Below are positions 8,649 to 20,832 of a stretch of DNA of 64,000 nucleotides, piece after piece. Each line of letters starts with the position of its first letter. Within the stretch, counting starts at the first letter, position 1. The translations under genes were made by a program, and so were the position numbers. Below the pieces are notes generated by a model that was given only the letters and a program-made list of their open reading frames with translations, ran no database searches and was not told the DNA's origin. The stretch is taken from NCBI RefSeq assembly GCF_030062155.1, contig NZ_CP118269.1, forward strand, positions 1,116,001-1,180,000, read 5' to 3'. This stretch comes from Pantoea sp. Lij88. GTDB lineage: Bacteria; Pseudomonadota; Gammaproteobacteria; Enterobacterales; Enterobacteriaceae.

Positions 8649-10649
8649 TTAAACGGGCTTGAGTAATGCTTCAGCGTGGCTGACGATATTTTCTACCGTG
8701 AAGCCAAACTCGGCGAACAGCTGACTGGCCGGGGCTGACTCACCAAAGGTGGTCATACCGACAATCGCGCCATCCAGACCGACATACTTGAACCAGTAGT
8801 CAGCGATACCCGCTTCTACCGCCACACGCGCTTTCACGCCACTTGGCAGCACAGATTCGCGGTAAGCCGCATCCTGCGCATCGAACAGGTCAGTTGAAGG
8901 CAGTGAAACCACCCGCACTTTGTGACCGCCTGAGGTCAGCTTTTCGGCTGCACCCAGGGTGATCTCAATCTCTGAACCGGTCGCGATCAGAATCACTTCT
9001 GGTGTGCCGTCGCAATCCTTCAGCACGTAGCCGCCGCGCTTGATGTTTTCGATCTGCTCCGGGCTACGCTCCGGCTGCAGCAGATTCTGACGGGAGAGGA
9101 TCAGCGCAGTCGGGCCGTGATGACGTTCGACAGCGGCTTTCCACGCTACAGCCGTTTCCACCTGATCGCAGGGACGCCATACGCTCATGTTTGGCGTCAG
9201 ACGCAGGCTGGCGATCTGCTCAACCGGCTGATGCGTCGGGCCATCTTCGCCCAGACCGATGGAGTCATGGGTGTAGACCAGAATCTGACGTGCCTTCATC
9301 AGCGCCGCCATACGCGCAGCGTTACGCGCATATTCCACAAACATCAGGAAGGTCGCGGTGTAAGGAACGAAACCGCCATGGTGCGCGATACCGTTACCAA
9401 TCGCCGTCATACCAAATTCACGTACGCCGTAATGAATGTAGTTACCGGCCGGATCCTCTTTAATCGATTTGGAGCCTGACCAGATCGTGAGGTTACTCGG
9501 TGCCAGGTCAGCTGAACCGCCAAGGAATTCCGGCAGCATTTTGCCGTAGGCTTCCAGTGAGTTCTGTGACGCTTTACGGCTGGCGATTTTCTGCGGGTTA
9601 GCCTGAAGCTCCTGAATGAAACGGGTCGCTTCGGTTTCCCATGCGGCAGGCATTTCGCCATTCATGCGACGTTCATACTCTTTGGCCAGCTCAGGATAGG
9701 CCTCTTTGTAAGCCGCAAATTTCGCATCCCACGCTTTTTCGCGTTCGGCACCCGCCGCTTTGGCATCCCACTGCTGATAAATTTCAGCCGGGATCTCAAA
9801 CGCCGGATAGTTCCAGCCGAGCTGCTTACGGGTCAGGGCAACTTCGGCCTCACCCAGTGCCGCGCCGTGCGACTCTTCTTTGCCCGCTTTGTTCGGTGAA
9901 CCGAAACCGATAATGGTGCGGCAGATAATCAGTGAAGGCTTATCGGTGACGCTCTGCGCCTCTTTGATCGCTTCACGAATGGCATCAGCGTCATGGCCGT
10001 CGATGTCGCCAATCACATGCCAGTTGTAGGACTCAAAGCGTTTGTGAGTGTCGTCGGTAAACCAGCCTTCGGTCTCGCCATCGATAGAGATGCCGTTATG
10101 GTCGTAGAAGCCGATCAGTTTGCCGAGACCCAGGGTGCCCGCCAGTGAACAGACTTCGTGCGAGATCCCTTCCATCAGACAGCCATCGCCCATAAACACA
10201 TAGGTGTGGTGATCGACAATGTCATGATCCGGACGGTTAAACTGTGCGGCCAGCGTGCGCTCTGCAATCGCTAAACCCACGGCGTTTGCCAGTCCCTGAC
10301 CCAGCGGGCCGGTGGTGGTTTCTACGCCAGGCGTGTAGCCGATTTCCGGGTGACCCGGCGTTTTAGAGTGCAGCTGACGGAAATTTTTCAGCTCTTCAAT
10401 CGGCAGGTCATAACCGCTGAGATGCAGCAGGCTATAAAGCAGCATCGAGCCGTGGCCGTTGGAGAGGATAAAGCGGTCGCGATCAAGCCAGGCGGGATTG
10501 GTCGGATTGTGCTGGAGGAAGTCGCGCCACAACACTTCGGCGATATCGGCCATACCCATCGGCGCACCGGGGTGGCCTGAGTTTGCCTTCTGGACCGCAT
10601 CCATGCTCAGTGCACGAATCGCGTTTGCCAACTCTCTGCGTGAGGACAT
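8649..10649 (-). CDS. tktB: Transketolase
   Basis: A 666-residue thiamine-diphosphate enzyme of the non-oxidative pentose phosphate pathway, moving two-carbon units between sugar phosphates. The N-terminal half carries the ThDP/Mg motif [18 protein letters not shown] and the nearby DHNGISIDG. The middle domain has the catalytic Glu and pyrimidine-site segment [38 protein letters not shown] is the substrate-site loop. It lies 58 bp downstream of talA on the same strand, the talA-tktB order of E. coli; this context supports tktB rather than tktA. Confidence 0.93.
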   Translation of the reverse strand: MSSRRELANAIRALSMDAVQKANSGHPGAPMGMADIAEVLWRDFLQHNPTNPAWLDRDRFILSNGHGSMLLYSLLHLSGYDLPIEELKNFRQLHSKTPGHPEIGYTPGVETTTGPLGQGLANAVGLAIAERTLAAQFNRPDHDIVDHHTYVFMGDGCLMEGISHEVCSLAGTLGLGKLIGFYDHNGISIDGETEGWFTDDTHKRFESYNWHVIGDIDGHDADAIREAIKEAQSVTDKPSLIICRTIIGFGSPNKAGKEESHGAALGEAEVALTRKQLGWNYPAFEIPAEIYQQWDAKAAGAEREKAWDAKFAAYKEAYPELAKEYERRMNGEMPAAWETEATRFIQELQANPQKIASRKASQNSLEAYGKMLPEFLGGSADLAPSNLTIWSGSKSIKEDPAGNYIHYGVREFGMTAIGNGIAHHGGFVPYTATFLMFVEYARNAARMAALMKARQILVYTHDSIGLGEDGPTHQPVEQIASLRLTPNMSVWRPCDQVETAVAWKAAVERHHGPTALILSRQNLLQPERSPEQIENIKRGGYVLKDCDGTPEVILIATGSEIEITLGAAEKLTSGGHKVRVVSLPSTDLFDAQDAAYRESVLPSGVKARVAVEAGIADYWFKYVGLDGAIVGMTTFGESAPASQLFAEFGFTVENIVSHAEALLKPV

Positions 10650-10707
10650 AAAGTTCTCCCTTAGTTATGCATCAGGGCGGGAAAGTCCCGCCCGACTAAA
10701 ATGAAGA

Positions 10708-11658
10708 CTACAGGCGTGCGGCGAGCACATCTTCCAGCTTCTGCTGGTCAACCGCGAACTGGCGGATGCCGTCTGAGAGTTTTTCAACTGCCATCGGATC
10801 CTGGTTATGTTCCCAGCGGAATTCCGCTTCAGAAAGCGGTGACGGCTGATGGAAGCCTTCGGTTGATGGCTCCAGCTTGCGCTCCAGCGGCGCATCACTG
10901 TTCTGCAACTCTTCCAGCAGGTTTGGCGACAGCGTCAGGCGATCGCAGCCGGCCAGCGCCACAATCTGCTCCACTTTACGGAAGCTGGCGCCCATGATGA
11001 CGGTGCTGTAACGGTGCTTTTTGTAGTAATCGTAGATGCGACGCACAGATTTCACGCCCGGATCTTCATCCGCCACATAGGGTTCCAGTGGCTTGCGTGA
11101 GTTGTACCAGTCGTAGATGCGGCCCACGAACGGGGAGATCAGGAACACGCCCGCTTCGGCACAGGCACGCGCCTGGGCAAAGGAGAACAGCAGTGTCAGG
11201 TTGCACTTAATGCCGTTTTTCTCCAGCTCTTCCGCTGCGCGGATGCCTTCCCAGGTTGAGGCCAGCTTGATCAGCACACGTGAGCGATCGATGCCATGCT
11301 CTTCGTACATACGAATCAGTTTTTCTGCTTTGGTGACACACATGCCACGATCGAAGGAGAGGCGCGCATCCACTTCGGTCGAAACACGGCCCGGTATGCT
11401 CTTCAGGATTTCCATACCGAGGTTGATCGCCACTTTGTCGCTGGCATTAATAATCTGGGTCTCTTTGCTGCCGCCCTGTTTTTTGGCGTACTCAATCGCG
11501 TCATCCATCAGGTGTTTATACCCTTCGAGACCGGACGCTTTCAGAATGAGTGAGGGGTTGGTGGTGGCGTCTTCCGGGTGGTAATTACGAATCGATTCGA
11601 TATCGCCACTGTCCGCCACCACGGTGGTGAACTGTTTTAGGGCTTCTAGCTGGTTCAT
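10708..11658 (-). CDS. talA: Transaldolase A
   Basis: A 316-residue (beta/alpha)8 transaldolase, the same length as E. coli TalA. It transfers dihydroxyacetone from sedoheptulose-7-phosphate to glyceraldehyde-3-phosphate. The Schiff-base lysine lies in [20 protein letters not shown] (about residue 131). [14 protein letters not shown] and [18 protein letters not shown] are further family motifs. An AAGGAG site precedes the start. It is first in the talA-tktB operon. In E. coli maeB lies upstream; here hemF does. Confidence 0.94.
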   Translation of the reverse strand: MNQLEALKQFTTVVADSGDIESIRNYHPEDATTNPSLILKASGLEGYKHLMDDAIEYAKKQGGSKETQIINASDKVAINLGMEILKSIPGRVSTEVDARLSFDRGMCVTKAEKLIRMYEEHGIDRSRVLIKLASTWEGIRAAEELEKNGIKCNLTLLFSFAQARACAEAGVFLISPFVGRIYDWYNSRKPLEPYVADEDPGVKSVRRIYDYYKKHRYSTVIMGASFRKVEQIVALAGCDRLTLSPNLLEELQNSDAPLERKLEPSTEGFHQPSPLSEAEFRWEHNQDPMAVEKLSDGIRQFAVDQQKLEDVLAARL

Positions 11659-11964
11659 CTCTAAACTCCTTGAAAAGAAAAATGAAAGCGAACAGGGAGC
11701 ACCTCAGGCCTCGCAGCCGGTCTGTGGCATGTTCTGCTACCGGTAACGCGAACCCATAACATTGCAACAGAGACTTTATGATGGAAATGCGGTTTCTCTG
11801 ATTGTTGCGCTGCGAGGCGGTGCGAAGGAGCCGTCATGCGGTATTTACCGTGGGGTGCGCCATATTCCATCCATAAGCATAGCAGTCAGGAGGAATGACG
11901 CAGGCCACACTGTAGCAATCCGTGCCCTGTTGAAAAGAAGAGGCCGATCAGGCGAGAGGTAAGC

Positions 11965-11990
11965 GCAGCGCGGGTTGCGGCCCGCGCTGC
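11965..11990 (-). terminator. Hairpin in the hemF-talA gap
   Basis: Perfect 10-bp stem GCAGCGCGGG/CCCGCGCTGC, 14 bp after the hemF stop, with little T-run after it; likely hemF transcript end. The rest of the 346-bp gap (11659-12004) holds the talA upstream region. I see no gene or repeat in it. Confidence 0.55.
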
Positions 11991-12004
11991 AACGGCAGAA
12001 ACAA

Positions 12005-12937
<933 letters not shown>

Positions 12938-13019
12938 TCAAAGTCTGACGCGATTATACGCAAAACCGCGCCGCTTGCATGAGTGCGGCACGTCGCCCGG
13001 CGCAAACCGGCTTCCCGCA

Positions 13020-13865
13020 TCAGGCGTTGCGGCGGTCAAACTCATCAAAGTAATTGACGATGCCACTGGCAATCGCAGAGGCAATTTTCTGGCGAAATGC
13101 GGTCGTGCCAAGCAGCTGCTCTTCGCGCGGATTGGTAATAAAGGAGGTCTCAACCAGCACTGAGGGAATCGACGGTGACTTGAGCACCGCGAAGGCCGCC
13201 TGTTCGGTGTGCTGGCTGTGCAGATGATGCACCGGGCGAATCTGGTCCAGCACGTGCTTGCCCAGCGTCAGGCTGTTTTTGATGGTGTCGGTCTGCACCA
13301 GGTCAAACAGGATCTGCTGCAGATAGTGATCCTGCTGCTGTGCTTTCACGCCGCCCAGTTTGTCTGCATCGTTCTCGCGCTGTGACAGGTAACGCGCCAT
13401 CGAGCTGCTGGCTCCCCGGTTAGAGAGTGCAAACACCGAGGCTCCGCTGGCATCAGGGCTGGTAAAGCCATCGGCATGAATCGACATAAAGAGATCGGCG
13501 CCGTGCTGATGGGCGATCTCGACACGCTGATAGAGCGGAATAAAGTGATCGCTGTCGCGCGTCAGGCGCACTTCAATACGCGGATGGCTCTGCAACTGGC
13601 GCTGCACGTTGCCAGCAATCTCCAGCACGATGTGTTTCTCTTCAGAACCCTCTTCGCCAACGGCTCCGGAGTCGATGCCACCATGGCCGGGATCGATCAT
13701 CACGATACGTTTGCCGTTTTTCGCCGGTGGGGCAGGGTGCGTATGAGGATTTGCCCCGGTAAGGGCCTTTTCTTTAGCCTGAACCGCGCGCGGCGATAAA
13801 ATGGCCAGCGCCAGCCCGGAAAGCAGTAACTGGCGACGATGAATCAAACGTTTAAGCAGGTGCAT
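13020..13865 (-). CDS. amiA: N-acetylmuramoyl-L-alanine amidase AmiA
   Basis: A 281-residue zinc amidase (E. coli AmiA 289) that cleaves the bond between MurNAc and the stem peptide during daughter-cell separation. The N-terminus HRRQLLLSGLALAIL is a twin-arginine signal, as in E. coli AmiA. Zinc ligands are visible in MIDPGHGGIDSGAVG (His), EEKHIVLEIA (Glu) and FMSIHADGF (His), and the catalytic Glu in VLVETSFITNP. It starts 100 bp upstream of hemF on the same strand. Confidence 0.93.
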   Translation of the reverse strand: MHLLKRLIHRRQLLLSGLALAILSPRAVQAKEKALTGANPHTHPAPPAKNGKRIVMIDPGHGGIDSGAVGEEGSEEKHIVLEIAGNVQRQLQSHPRIEVRLTRDSDHFIPLYQRVEIAHQHGADLFMSIHADGFTSPDASGASVFALSNRGASSSMARYLSQRENDADKLGGVKAQQQDHYLQQILFDLVQTDTIKNSLTLGKHVLDQIRPVHHLHSQHTEQAAFAVLKSPSIPSVLVETSFITNPREEQLLGTTAFRQKIASAIASGIVNYFDEFDRRNA

Positions 13866-14072
13866 GTGCGGGTCCGGTAACAGGAATCTTGCCGGTGTTA
13901 TAGCCTAAGCCTCTGCCGCCTGCGATCACAGAAACATTTCAGGGCATTACTTTGTATTGCAGGTCGCGAACAGAAAATTTGCGCTTTTTTATTTGTCGTC
14001 CGTGATGGAGGGTTGCGTGCAGCAGAGAATGCGTGATAATCAGCAAATTGTGCTTATCTGCAGGTAAAGAAG

Positions 14073-14498
14073 ATGGAAATCCGCGCCTTCCGCCAGGAAG
14101 ATTTTGAAGAAGTGATTACCCTATGGGAACGTTGCGATTTGTTACGGCCGTGGAACGATCCGGAGCTGGATATCGAACGCAAAATGAATCACGACCCCGA
14201 TCTCTTTCTGGTCGCTGAAGTGGGTGGCGTGGTCGTCGGTACGCTGATGGGCGGTTACGATGGTCATCGCGGCGCGGCGTATTATCTGGCGGTGCATCCT
14301 GACTATCAGGGACGCGGTTTTGCGAATGCGCTGATGAACCGTCTGGAGAAGAAGCTGATCGCGCGCGGCTGTCCGAAACTGCATCTGATGATCCGCGAAG
14401 AGAACGATCAGGTGGTGGCCTTCTATGAGAAGCTCGATTATGAGCCAGTCGATGCGCTGCTGTTCGGTAAACGTCTGATCGAAGATCGTGAATATTAA
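14073..14498 (+). CDS. ypeA: GNAT acetyltransferase YpeA
   Basis: A 141-residue Gcn5-related N-acetyltransferase, the same length as E. coli YpeA and nearly identical in the first 40 residues ([20 protein letters not shown]). The acetyl-CoA loop is [19 protein letters not shown]. The substrate is not known. Its 3' end overlaps the next gene by 11 bp, indicating translational coupling. Confidence 0.9.
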   Translation: MEIRAFRQEDFEEVITLWERCDLLRPWNDPELDIERKMNHDPDLFLVAEVGGVVVGTLMGGYDGHRGAAYYLAVHPDYQGRGFANALMNRLEKKLIARGCPKLHLMIREENDQVVAFYEKLDYEPVDALLFGKRLIEDREY

Positions 14499-14955
14499 TC
14501 CGTTGTCCGGCTATCAGCCGGATGAGTATGACGCCAGAGGGCAGCTGCGGCTGCCGTTTCTTTTTTGGCTGATCCTGTTACTTCAGGCGCGCACCTGGCT
14601 GTTACTGGTGATGGCCGGAGCGTCACGGCAGCAGGGCAACGATCTGCTGGCGCTGTTCTATCCGGACCGGCAGGCGTTCTGGGTCGGTCTGGCGCTGGGA
14701 TTACCGGCGCTGGCGGGCCTGCTGCTGACAGGGTATCGCACGCGCCTGCCGCGACTCTGGCATGCCTGGCGCAGCGTACTGGCGCTGTCGCTGCTGATCA
14801 ACCTGCTCTGGCAGGGCTGGCAATTTACGCAGGGCGATCTGCTCAGCTCACCGCTGCCTCTGCTGCTGACGCTGTTCGACCTGCTGGCGCTGCTCTGGCT
14901 GCAGTTCAATCGCCGTTGCCGTGACTGCTTTCTGCCTGAACATCATCTCAACTAA
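14488..14955 (+). CDS. yfeZ: Inner-membrane protein YfeZ (DUF2919)
   Basis: A 155-residue hydrophobic protein with about four membrane helices (around 22-42, 62-80, 90-108 and 120-138). The N-terminal [24 protein letters not shown] and the C-terminal C-x2-C ([11 protein letters not shown]) are typical of the DUF2919/YfeZ family, whose role is unknown. It begins inside the 3' end of ypeA, as in E. coli gene order ypeA-yfeZ-yfeY. Confidence 0.82.
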   Translation: MNINPLSGYQPDEYDARGQLRLPFLFWLILLLQARTWLLLVMAGASRQQGNDLLALFYPDRQAFWVGLALGLPALAGLLLTGYRTRLPRLWHAWRSVLALSLLINLLWQGWQFTQGDLLSSPLPLLLTLFDLLALLWLQFNRRCRDCFLPEHHLN

Positions 14956-15020
14956 ACTTTTTGTCGCTTTGCGACTCCAATCAGTTCCGCCTTTCCGGCA
15001 TCGCATTTACAGGAGTTCTC

Positions 15021-15638
15021 ATGAAAGCTGTTCGTTCCATGCTACTGATCGCCGCCGTTGCACTGAGCGGCTGTGCCAGTTCGGGTTCCGGCGCTGACAG
15101 CAGCCAGCAGGCAAGCTGGTGGAATCCGCTGACGTATCACTGGTCTTCGGCGCTGCCATGGAACTGGTTCGGTTCCACGCTGACCGCGACTGAACAGGGT
15201 GTGGGTGGGCTAACCGCCTCGACCGCCATGAAAGAGGACGCAATTAAGGACGGACTGAAGGGTGACTATACCCTGCGTCAGGGCATGCGCAGCCAGAACG
15301 GCCAGGTGATCGCTTTCTGGCAGGCACTGGATGACGGCAAGGTTAAGCTGGTGATTTACGGACAGTCGCAGGTCGAGCGTATTGAGGTCATGGACAGCGC
15401 GATTGCCAGCAGCGACGGCAGCAAAGTCGGGGATGCCTTCAGCAATAAGTTCAGCAAAGCCTTCGACAACTGCACTTTAGCCAGCGGCACCGATGCGCGT
15501 GACGTGGCGTGTCGTGCGCCAGGCAGTCAGCATCTGACCTATGTCTATCATGGCGACTGGCACGGGCCGGAAGGATTGATGCCTTCTGACGATACCCTGA
15601 AAAACTGGAAAATCAGCAAGATTGTCTGGCAGCGTTAA
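15021..15638 (+). CDS. yfeY: Lipoprotein YfeY
   Basis: A 205-residue outer-membrane-type lipoprotein. Signal peptide with lipobox LSGC (Cys18), then a DUF1131 domain with SWWNPLTYHWSSALPWNWFG and an Arg/Trp-ending C-terminus. E. coli YfeY is controlled by the envelope-stress factor RpoE; no convincing RpoE promoter could be picked out here by eye. ATG 15021 has an AGGAG site 6 nt upstream, so it is preferred over the longer frame from 14961. Confidence 0.88.
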   Translation: MKAVRSMLLIAAVALSGCASSGSGADSSQQASWWNPLTYHWSSALPWNWFGSTLTATEQGVGGLTASTAMKEDAIKDGLKGDYTLRQGMRSQNGQVIAFWQALDDGKVKLVIYGQSQVERIEVMDSAIASSDGSKVGDAFSNKFSKAFDNCTLASGTDARDVACRAPGSQHLTYVYHGDWHGPEGLMPSDDTLKNWKISKIVWQR

Positions 15639-15891
15639 GCCTGCCTTATCAGCGCGCCGCCCGTCTGGCGGCCGCTGATCCGCCCAAAATCCCTGCCAGC
15701 CCACGCGGCACGCGGTTCTCTCTCCACATCGGCTTTTGCTGATTTCTGCATAAACTCTGCTGCCGTCTTATGCTTTTTTCGACTTTGAAATCATCAAACG
15801 ATATATAAAACCGTTACTGGTTTTCACTGAGTTATAAATAAACTGGTGCCTCAGCGGGTGAGATCCGCATCAAACTTTTTCAGGGTGCCAA

Positions 15892-16908
15892 ATGACATTA
15901 CAAGCGATGAAAAAAATCGTGAGCGGTATCGCGTTGTCGCTGAGCCTGGCCGGCGCAGCCAATGCCACTGAACTTCTTAACAGCTCTTACGATGTGTCGC
16001 GGGAGTTGTTTGTTGCCCTGAATGCCCCGTTTGTTAAACAGTGGGATGCCAGCCATCCCGGCGATCCCCTGACCATCAAGATGTCGCACGCTGGCTCATC
16101 GAAGCAGGCGCTGGCTATCCTGCAGGGTCTGCGCGCAGATGTGGTCACGTACAACCAGGTAACAGATGTGCAGGTGTTGCACGATAAAGGCAACCTGATT
16201 GCCGCAGACTGGAAAAGCCGTCTGCCGAATAACAGCTCACCTTTCTACTCCACCATGGCGTTTCTGGTGCGTAAAGGAAATCCAAAGCAGATTCACGACT
16301 GGTCAGATTTGACCCGCAGCGATGTGAAGCTGATTTTCCCGAACCCGAAAACCTCCGGTAATGGCCGCTATACCTATCTGGCTGCCTGGGGCGCAGCGGA
16401 TAAAGCGGACGGCGGCGATCAGGCCAAAACGCAGGCCTTTATGACGCAGTTCCTGAAAAATGTGGAAGTGTTCGACACCGGCGGTCGCGGTGCCACGACG
16501 ACCTTTGCCGAGCGCGGCCTGGGTGACGTGCTGATTAGCTTTGAGTCGGAAGTGAATAACATCCGCAATCAGTACGGCAAAGATGAGTATGAAGTGGTGG
16601 TGCCGAAAACCAACATTCTGGCGGAGTTTCCGGTGGCGTGGGTGGATAAGAATGTCGCCACCAACAAAACTGCGGATGCGGCCAGCGCCTACCTGAACTA
16701 TCTCTACACGCCTGAAGCGCAGAATATTATTACGCACTATTACTATCGCGTGAACAATCCACAGCTGATGGCCGCGCAGAAAGATCGCTTCCCGCAGACC
16801 AGTCTGTTCCGGGTGGAAGATGCCTTTGGCGGCTGGGACAAGGTGATGAAGACGCATTTCGCCAGCGGCGGTGAGCTCGATAAATTGTTAGCGGCGGGGC
16901 GCGGATAA
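15892..16908 (+). CDS. cysP: Thiosulfate-binding periplasmic protein CysP
   Basis: A 338-residue solute-binding protein, identical in length to E. coli CysP. After a signal peptide ending ANA come [39 protein letters not shown] and [20 protein letters not shown], which line the oxyanion site. It delivers thiosulfate (and sulfate) to CysUWA. It is the first gene of cysPUWA; its stop overlaps the cysU start by 1 bp. The AT-rich stretch 15778-15855 just upstream is where the CysB-dependent promoter would be expected, but no site was assigned. Confidence 0.94.
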   Translation: MTLQAMKKIVSGIALSLSLAGAANATELLNSSYDVSRELFVALNAPFVKQWDASHPGDPLTIKMSHAGSSKQALAILQGLRADVVTYNQVTDVQVLHDKGNLIAADWKSRLPNNSSPFYSTMAFLVRKGNPKQIHDWSDLTRSDVKLIFPNPKTSGNGRYTYLAAWGAADKADGGDQAKTQAFMTQFLKNVEVFDTGGRGATTTFAERGLGDVLISFESEVNNIRNQYGKDEYEVVVPKTNILAEFPVAWVDKNVATNKTADAASAYLNYLYTPEAQNIITHYYYRVNNPQLMAAQKDRFPQTSLFRVEDAFGGWDKVMKTHFASGGELDKLLAAGRG

Positions 16909-17741
16909 TGTTTGCAGCCAGCCAGAAACGTGTGTTGCCCGGCTTTGGTATCAGCCTCGGCACCAGCCTGCTCTTTACCTGCCTGATTCTGCTGCTGCCG
17001 ATTAGCGCGGTGATCATGCAGCTGTCGCAGATGACGCTGCAACAGTACTGGGATGTGGTGACCAACCCGCAGCTGGTTGCCGCCTATAAGGTGACGCTGC
17101 TCTCTGCCGGTGTCGCCTCCCTGTTTAATGCGGTGTTCGGCATGCTGATGGCATGGATCCTGACCCGTTATCGTTTTCCAGGCCGGACACTGCTGGATGG
17201 CCTGATGGATCTGCCGTTTGCACTGCCCACGGCGGTAGCCGGTCTGACCCTGGCCGGACTCTTTTCGGTTAACGGCTGGTACGGTCAGTGGTTCGCCCAT
17301 TTCGACATCAAAATTTCCTACACCTGGATTGGTATTGCCATCGCCATGGCCTTCACCAGCATTCCTTTTGTGGTGCGTACCGTGCAGCCGGTGCTGGAAG
17401 AGTTAGGCCCGGAGTATGAAGAGGCGGCCGAAACCCTGGGTGCCACGCCGTGGCAGAGCTTCCGTCGCGTGGTACTGCCGGAAGTGGCGCCTGCGCTGCT
17501 GGCCGGTACGGCGCTCTCGTTTACCCGCAGCCTGGGTGAGTTTGGTGCGGTGATCTTTATTGCCGGTAACATCGCCTGGAAAACCGAAGTCACCTCGCTG
17601 ATGATTTTTATCCGGCTGCAGGAGTTTGACTATCCGGCGGCCAGCGCTATCGCCTCGGTGATCCTGGCGGCCTCGCTGATTCTGTTATTCGCGATTAACA
17701 CATTACAGAGCCGCTTTGGCCGTCGTCTGGGAGGTCACTAA
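16908..17741 (+). CDS. cysU: Sulfate/thiosulfate ABC permease CysU (CysT)
   Basis: A 277-residue membrane protein with about six helices, one half of the sulfate/thiosulfate ABC channel. The cytoplasmic EAA loop that docks the ATPase is EEAAETLGATPWQSFRRVVLP. PFALPTAVAGLTLAGLF and FTRSLGEFGAVIFIAGN are typical of CysT. The start overlaps the end of cysP and the stop overlaps the start of cysW by one base each (TAATG). Confidence 0.94.
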   Translation: MFAASQKRVLPGFGISLGTSLLFTCLILLLPISAVIMQLSQMTLQQYWDVVTNPQLVAAYKVTLLSAGVASLFNAVFGMLMAWILTRYRFPGRTLLDGLMDLPFALPTAVAGLTLAGLFSVNGWYGQWFAHFDIKISYTWIGIAIAMAFTSIPFVVRTVQPVLEELGPEYEEAAETLGATPWQSFRRVVLPEVAPALLAGTALSFTRSLGEFGAVIFIAGNIAWKTEVTSLMIFIRLQEFDYPAASAIASVILAASLILLFAINTLQSRFGRRLGGH

Positions 17742-18616
17742 TGGCTGAGGTTTCACAGCTTAATCACGCGGCGCGTCAGCCGGTGAACTGGGGCAAGTGG
17801 CTGCTGATTGGTATCGGCGTACTGATCTCGATGCTGCTGCTGGTGGTGCCGATGGCCTCCATCTTCTGGGAAGCGCTGAATCAGGGGCTGATTGTCGCCC
17901 TCAGCAATCTGGCCGATCCGGACATGCTGCACGCCATCTGGCTGACTGTGCTGGTGGCGCTGATTACCGTTCCGGTGAACCTGGTGTTCGGCACGCTGCT
18001 CGCCTGGCTGGTGACGCGCTTTACCTTTCCGGGCCGTCAGCTGCTGCTGACCCTGTTCGATATTCCTTTTGCCGTGTCGCCCGTCGTGGCCGGTCTGATG
18101 TATCTGCTGTTCTGGGGCGTGAATGGTCCGGCAGGCGGCTGGCTGGATGCGCATAATATTCAGATTATGTTTGCCTGGCCTGGCATGGTGCTGGCGACGG
18201 TGTTTGTGACCTGTCCGTTTGTGGTGCGCGAACTGGTCCCGGTCATGCTGAGTCAGGGCAGTCATGAAGATGAAGCGGCGGTGCTGTTGGGCGCGTCCGG
18301 CTGGCAGATGTTCCGTCGTGTGACGCTGCCGAACATTCGCTGGGCGCTGCTGTATGGCATCGTCCTGACCAACGCCCGTGCGATTGGTGAATTTGGTGCG
18401 GTCTCGGTGGTCTCGGGATCGATTCGCGGTGAGACCTATACGCTCCCGCTTCAGGTTGAATTATTGCATCAGGACTACAACACCGTTGGCGCGTTTACTG
18501 CCGCCGCCCTGTTAACCCTGATGGCAATTGTGACGCTGTTTCTGAAAAGCATTGTGCAGTGGCGTTTAGAGCAACAGCACAAACGCCTGCAACAGGAGGG
18601 AAATCATGAGCATTGA
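17741..18616 (+). CDS. cysW: Sulfate/thiosulfate ABC permease CysW
   Basis: A 291-residue partner of CysU with six membrane helices and the EAA motif [42 protein letters not shown] matches CysW. The last 11 bp overlap cysA, consistent with coupled translation of the operon. Confidence 0.94.
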   Translation: MAEVSQLNHAARQPVNWGKWLLIGIGVLISMLLLVVPMASIFWEALNQGLIVALSNLADPDMLHAIWLTVLVALITVPVNLVFGTLLAWLVTRFTFPGRQLLLTLFDIPFAVSPVVAGLMYLLFWGVNGPAGGWLDAHNIQIMFAWPGMVLATVFVTCPFVVRELVPVMLSQGSHEDEAAVLLGASGWQMFRRVTLPNIRWALLYGIVLTNARAIGEFGAVSVVSGSIRGETYTLPLQVELLHQDYNTVGAFTAAALLTLMAIVTLFLKSIVQWRLEQQHKRLQQEGNHEH

Positions 18617-19694
18617 GATTAACAAGATCAACAAGTCCTTTGGTCGCACCTCGGTGCTGAACGATATCTCTCTGGATATTGCCTCGGGTGAAATGGTGGC
18701 GCTGCTTGGCCCATCAGGCTCGGGTAAAACCACGCTGCTGCGCATTATTGCCGGGCTGGAGCATCAGAACAGCGGTCAGATCCGTTTTCATGGCAACGAT
18801 GTCAGCCGCCTGCATGCGCGCGATCGTCAGGTTGGTTTCGTCTTCCAGCACTATGCGCTGTTCCGTCACATGACGGTGTTCGACAACATCGCCTTCGGCC
18901 TGACCGTGCTGCCGCGTCGTGAACGTCCTTCAGCGGCGGAGATCAAACAGCGTGTGACCCGTCTGCTGGAAATGGTACAGCTGGCGCATCTGGCGAACCG
19001 CTTCCCGGCCCAGCTGTCAGGCGGCCAGAAGCAGCGTGTAGCGCTGGCGCGTGCGTTAGCGGTTGAGCCGCAGATTCTGCTGCTGGATGAACCCTTTGGC
19101 GCGCTGGATGCTCAGGTACGTAAAGAGCTGCGCCGCTGGCTGCGTCAGCTGCATGAAGAGATTAAATTCACCAGCGTGTTCGTGACCCACGACCAGGAAG
19201 AGGCGATGGAAGTCGCGGATCGCGTGGTGGTGATGAGTCAGGGCAATATCGAACAGGTCGGCACGCCGGATGATGTATGGCGCGATCCGGCAACCCGCTT
19301 TGTGCTGGAGTTCCTGGGTGAAGTGAATCGCTTTGATGGCGAAATCCAGGGATCGCAGTTCCACGTTGGTGCGCATCACTGGCCGCTGGGCTATACCTCA
19401 GCACATCAGGGCGCGGTAGAGCTGTTCCTGCGTCCGTGGGAAATCGACGTGTCACGCCGCAGCAGTCTGGAAACTCCGCTGCCGGTGCAGGTGCTGGAAG
19501 TCAGCCCCCGTGGCCACTTCTGGCAGCTGGTGGTTCAGCCTGCTGGCTGGCAGAGTGAGCCGTTCTCGCTGGTGTTTGAAGGCGAGCAGACGGCCCCGAT
19601 TCGCGGCGAACGCCTGTTCGTTGGCCTGCAGCAGGCGCGCCTCTATAAGGGCGATACGCCGCTGCGCGCTGTTGCCTTTGCACAAAGCGCCTGA
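18606..19694 (+). CDS. cysA: Sulfate/thiosulfate import ATPase CysA
   Basis: A 362-residue ABC ATPase that energises CysUW. Walker A is GPSGSGKT (35-42), the signature is [15 protein letters not shown], Walker B is [12 protein letters not shown], and the H-loop is [14 protein letters not shown]. The C-terminal ~120 residues form the TOBE-like regulatory domain (LRPWEIDV). It is the last gene of cysPUWA and is followed by a strong terminator that separates it from cysM. Confidence 0.94.
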   Translation: MSIEINKINKSFGRTSVLNDISLDIASGEMVALLGPSGSGKTTLLRIIAGLEHQNSGQIRFHGNDVSRLHARDRQVGFVFQHYALFRHMTVFDNIAFGLTVLPRRERPSAAEIKQRVTRLLEMVQLAHLANRFPAQLSGGQKQRVALARALAVEPQILLLDEPFGALDAQVRKELRRWLRQLHEEIKFTSVFVTHDQEEAMEVADRVVVMSQGNIEQVGTPDDVWRDPATRFVLEFLGEVNRFDGEIQGSQFHVGAHHWPLGYTSAHQGAVELFLRPWEIDVSRRSSLETPLPVQVLEVSPRGHFWQLVVQPAGWQSEPFSLVFEGEQTAPIRGERLFVGLQQARLYKGDTPLRAVAFAQSA

Positions 19695-19716
19695 TATTTT
19701 CTCAACAACAACAGCG

Positions 19717-19744
19717 GGCGGGAGTGTGACTCCCGCCTTTTTTT
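19717..19744 (+). terminator. Terminator after cysPUWA
   Basis: Perfect 9-bp stem GGCGGGAGT/ACTCCCGCC with a 3-nt loop and a seven-T tract. Confidence 0.92.
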
Positions 19745-19778
19745 CGCCTCCAGTGTGTAAGATGCCAGGAACCGCACC

Positions 19779-20663
19779 GTGACGACTCTTGAAAATACCA
19801 TCGGCAATACCCCGCTGATTAAGTTGCAGCGCCTGACGCCTGCCAACGGCAGTGAGGTCTGGCTCAAGCTGGAAGGCAATAATCCGGCGGGCTCGGTAAA
19901 AGATCGCGCGGCCTGGTCGATGATCAATCAGGCGGAGCTGCGGGGTGAGATTTCACCTGGCGATCAGCTGATTGAAGCGACCAGTGGCAATACCGGCATT
20001 GCGCTGGCGATGATCGCGGCGATGAAAGGCTATCGTCTTCGCCTGCTGATGCCAGACAACATGAGTCAGGAACGGCAGGACGCGATGCGGGCCTACGGCG
20101 CGGAGCTGATTCTGGTGCCGCGAGAGCAGGGTATGGAAGGCGCACGCGATCTGGCGCAGGCGATGGCGGCGCGGGGTGAAGGCCGGGTGCTGGATCAGTT
20201 TAATAATCCCGATAACCCGCTGGGCCACTATCAGACCACCGGGCCGGAGCTGTGGCAGCAGTCGAACCAGCGCATGACCCATTTTGTCTCCAGCATGGGC
20301 ACGACCGGCACCATTACCGGTGTGGGGCGTTACCTGAAAGAGCACAACACCGGCGTGAAGGTAATCGGTTTGCAGCCCAGTGAAGGCAGCAGCATTCCCG
20401 GCATCCGCCGCTGGCCGCTGGCCTATCTGCCGGGGATCTACCGGCCCGATCTGGTGGATGATGTGATGGATATGACGCAGAAAGAAGCGGAAGAGACCAT
20501 GCGGGCGCTGGCACGCCGTGAAGGCATTTTCTGTGGCGTCAGCTCAGGCGGCGCGGTGGCGGGTGCGCTGCGCATTGCACAGGCGAATCCGGGCAGCGTG
20601 GTGGTGGCGATCGCCTGCGATCGCGGCGATCGTTATCTCTCGACCGGACTCTATCATCAGTAA
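19779..20663 (+). CDS. cysM: Cysteine synthase B (O-acetylserine sulfhydrylase CysM)
   Basis: A 294-residue PLP enzyme that makes cysteine from O-acetylserine and sulfide, and S-sulfocysteine from thiosulfate. The PLP lysine is in NNPAGSVKDRAAW, the phosphate loop is [14 protein letters not shown], and the Gly-rich loop is MGTTGTITGVGRYL. It starts with GTG, preceded by CCAGGA; the encoded MTTLENTIGNTPLIKLQRL aligns with E. coli CysM from its first residue. Its thiosulfate activity fits its place directly after the thiosulfate importer. Confidence 0.94.
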   Translation: MTTLENTIGNTPLIKLQRLTPANGSEVWLKLEGNNPAGSVKDRAAWSMINQAELRGEISPGDQLIEATSGNTGIALAMIAAMKGYRLRLLMPDNMSQERQDAMRAYGAELILVPREQGMEGARDLAQAMAARGEGRVLDQFNNPDNPLGHYQTTGPELWQQSNQRMTHFVSSMGTTGTITGVGRYLKEHNTGVKVIGLQPSEGSSIPGIRRWPLAYLPGIYRPDLVDDVMDMTQKEAEETMRALARREGIFCGVSSGGAVAGALRIAQANPGSVVVAIACDRGDRYLSTGLYHQ

Positions 20664-20682
20664 CCTCTGCTGATAAAAAATC

Positions 20683-20721
20683 AGGCCTGTGCGCGCGATT
20701 TCTGCCCACAGGCCTTTTTTT
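20683..20721 (+). terminator. Terminator after cysM
   Basis: 9-bp stem AGGCCTGTG/CACAGGCCT around a 15-nt loop and a seven-T tract. Confidence 0.88.
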
Positions 20722-20832
20722 CAGCCAGAATTTACCTTACCGGACAGGCTGAATCTGTAAGGATCGCGTAAATCAGGCTGCGCGAATGCCCGGCTCAGGA
20801 CAAAATAGCGCCAATTCTGTTGAGAGATAACC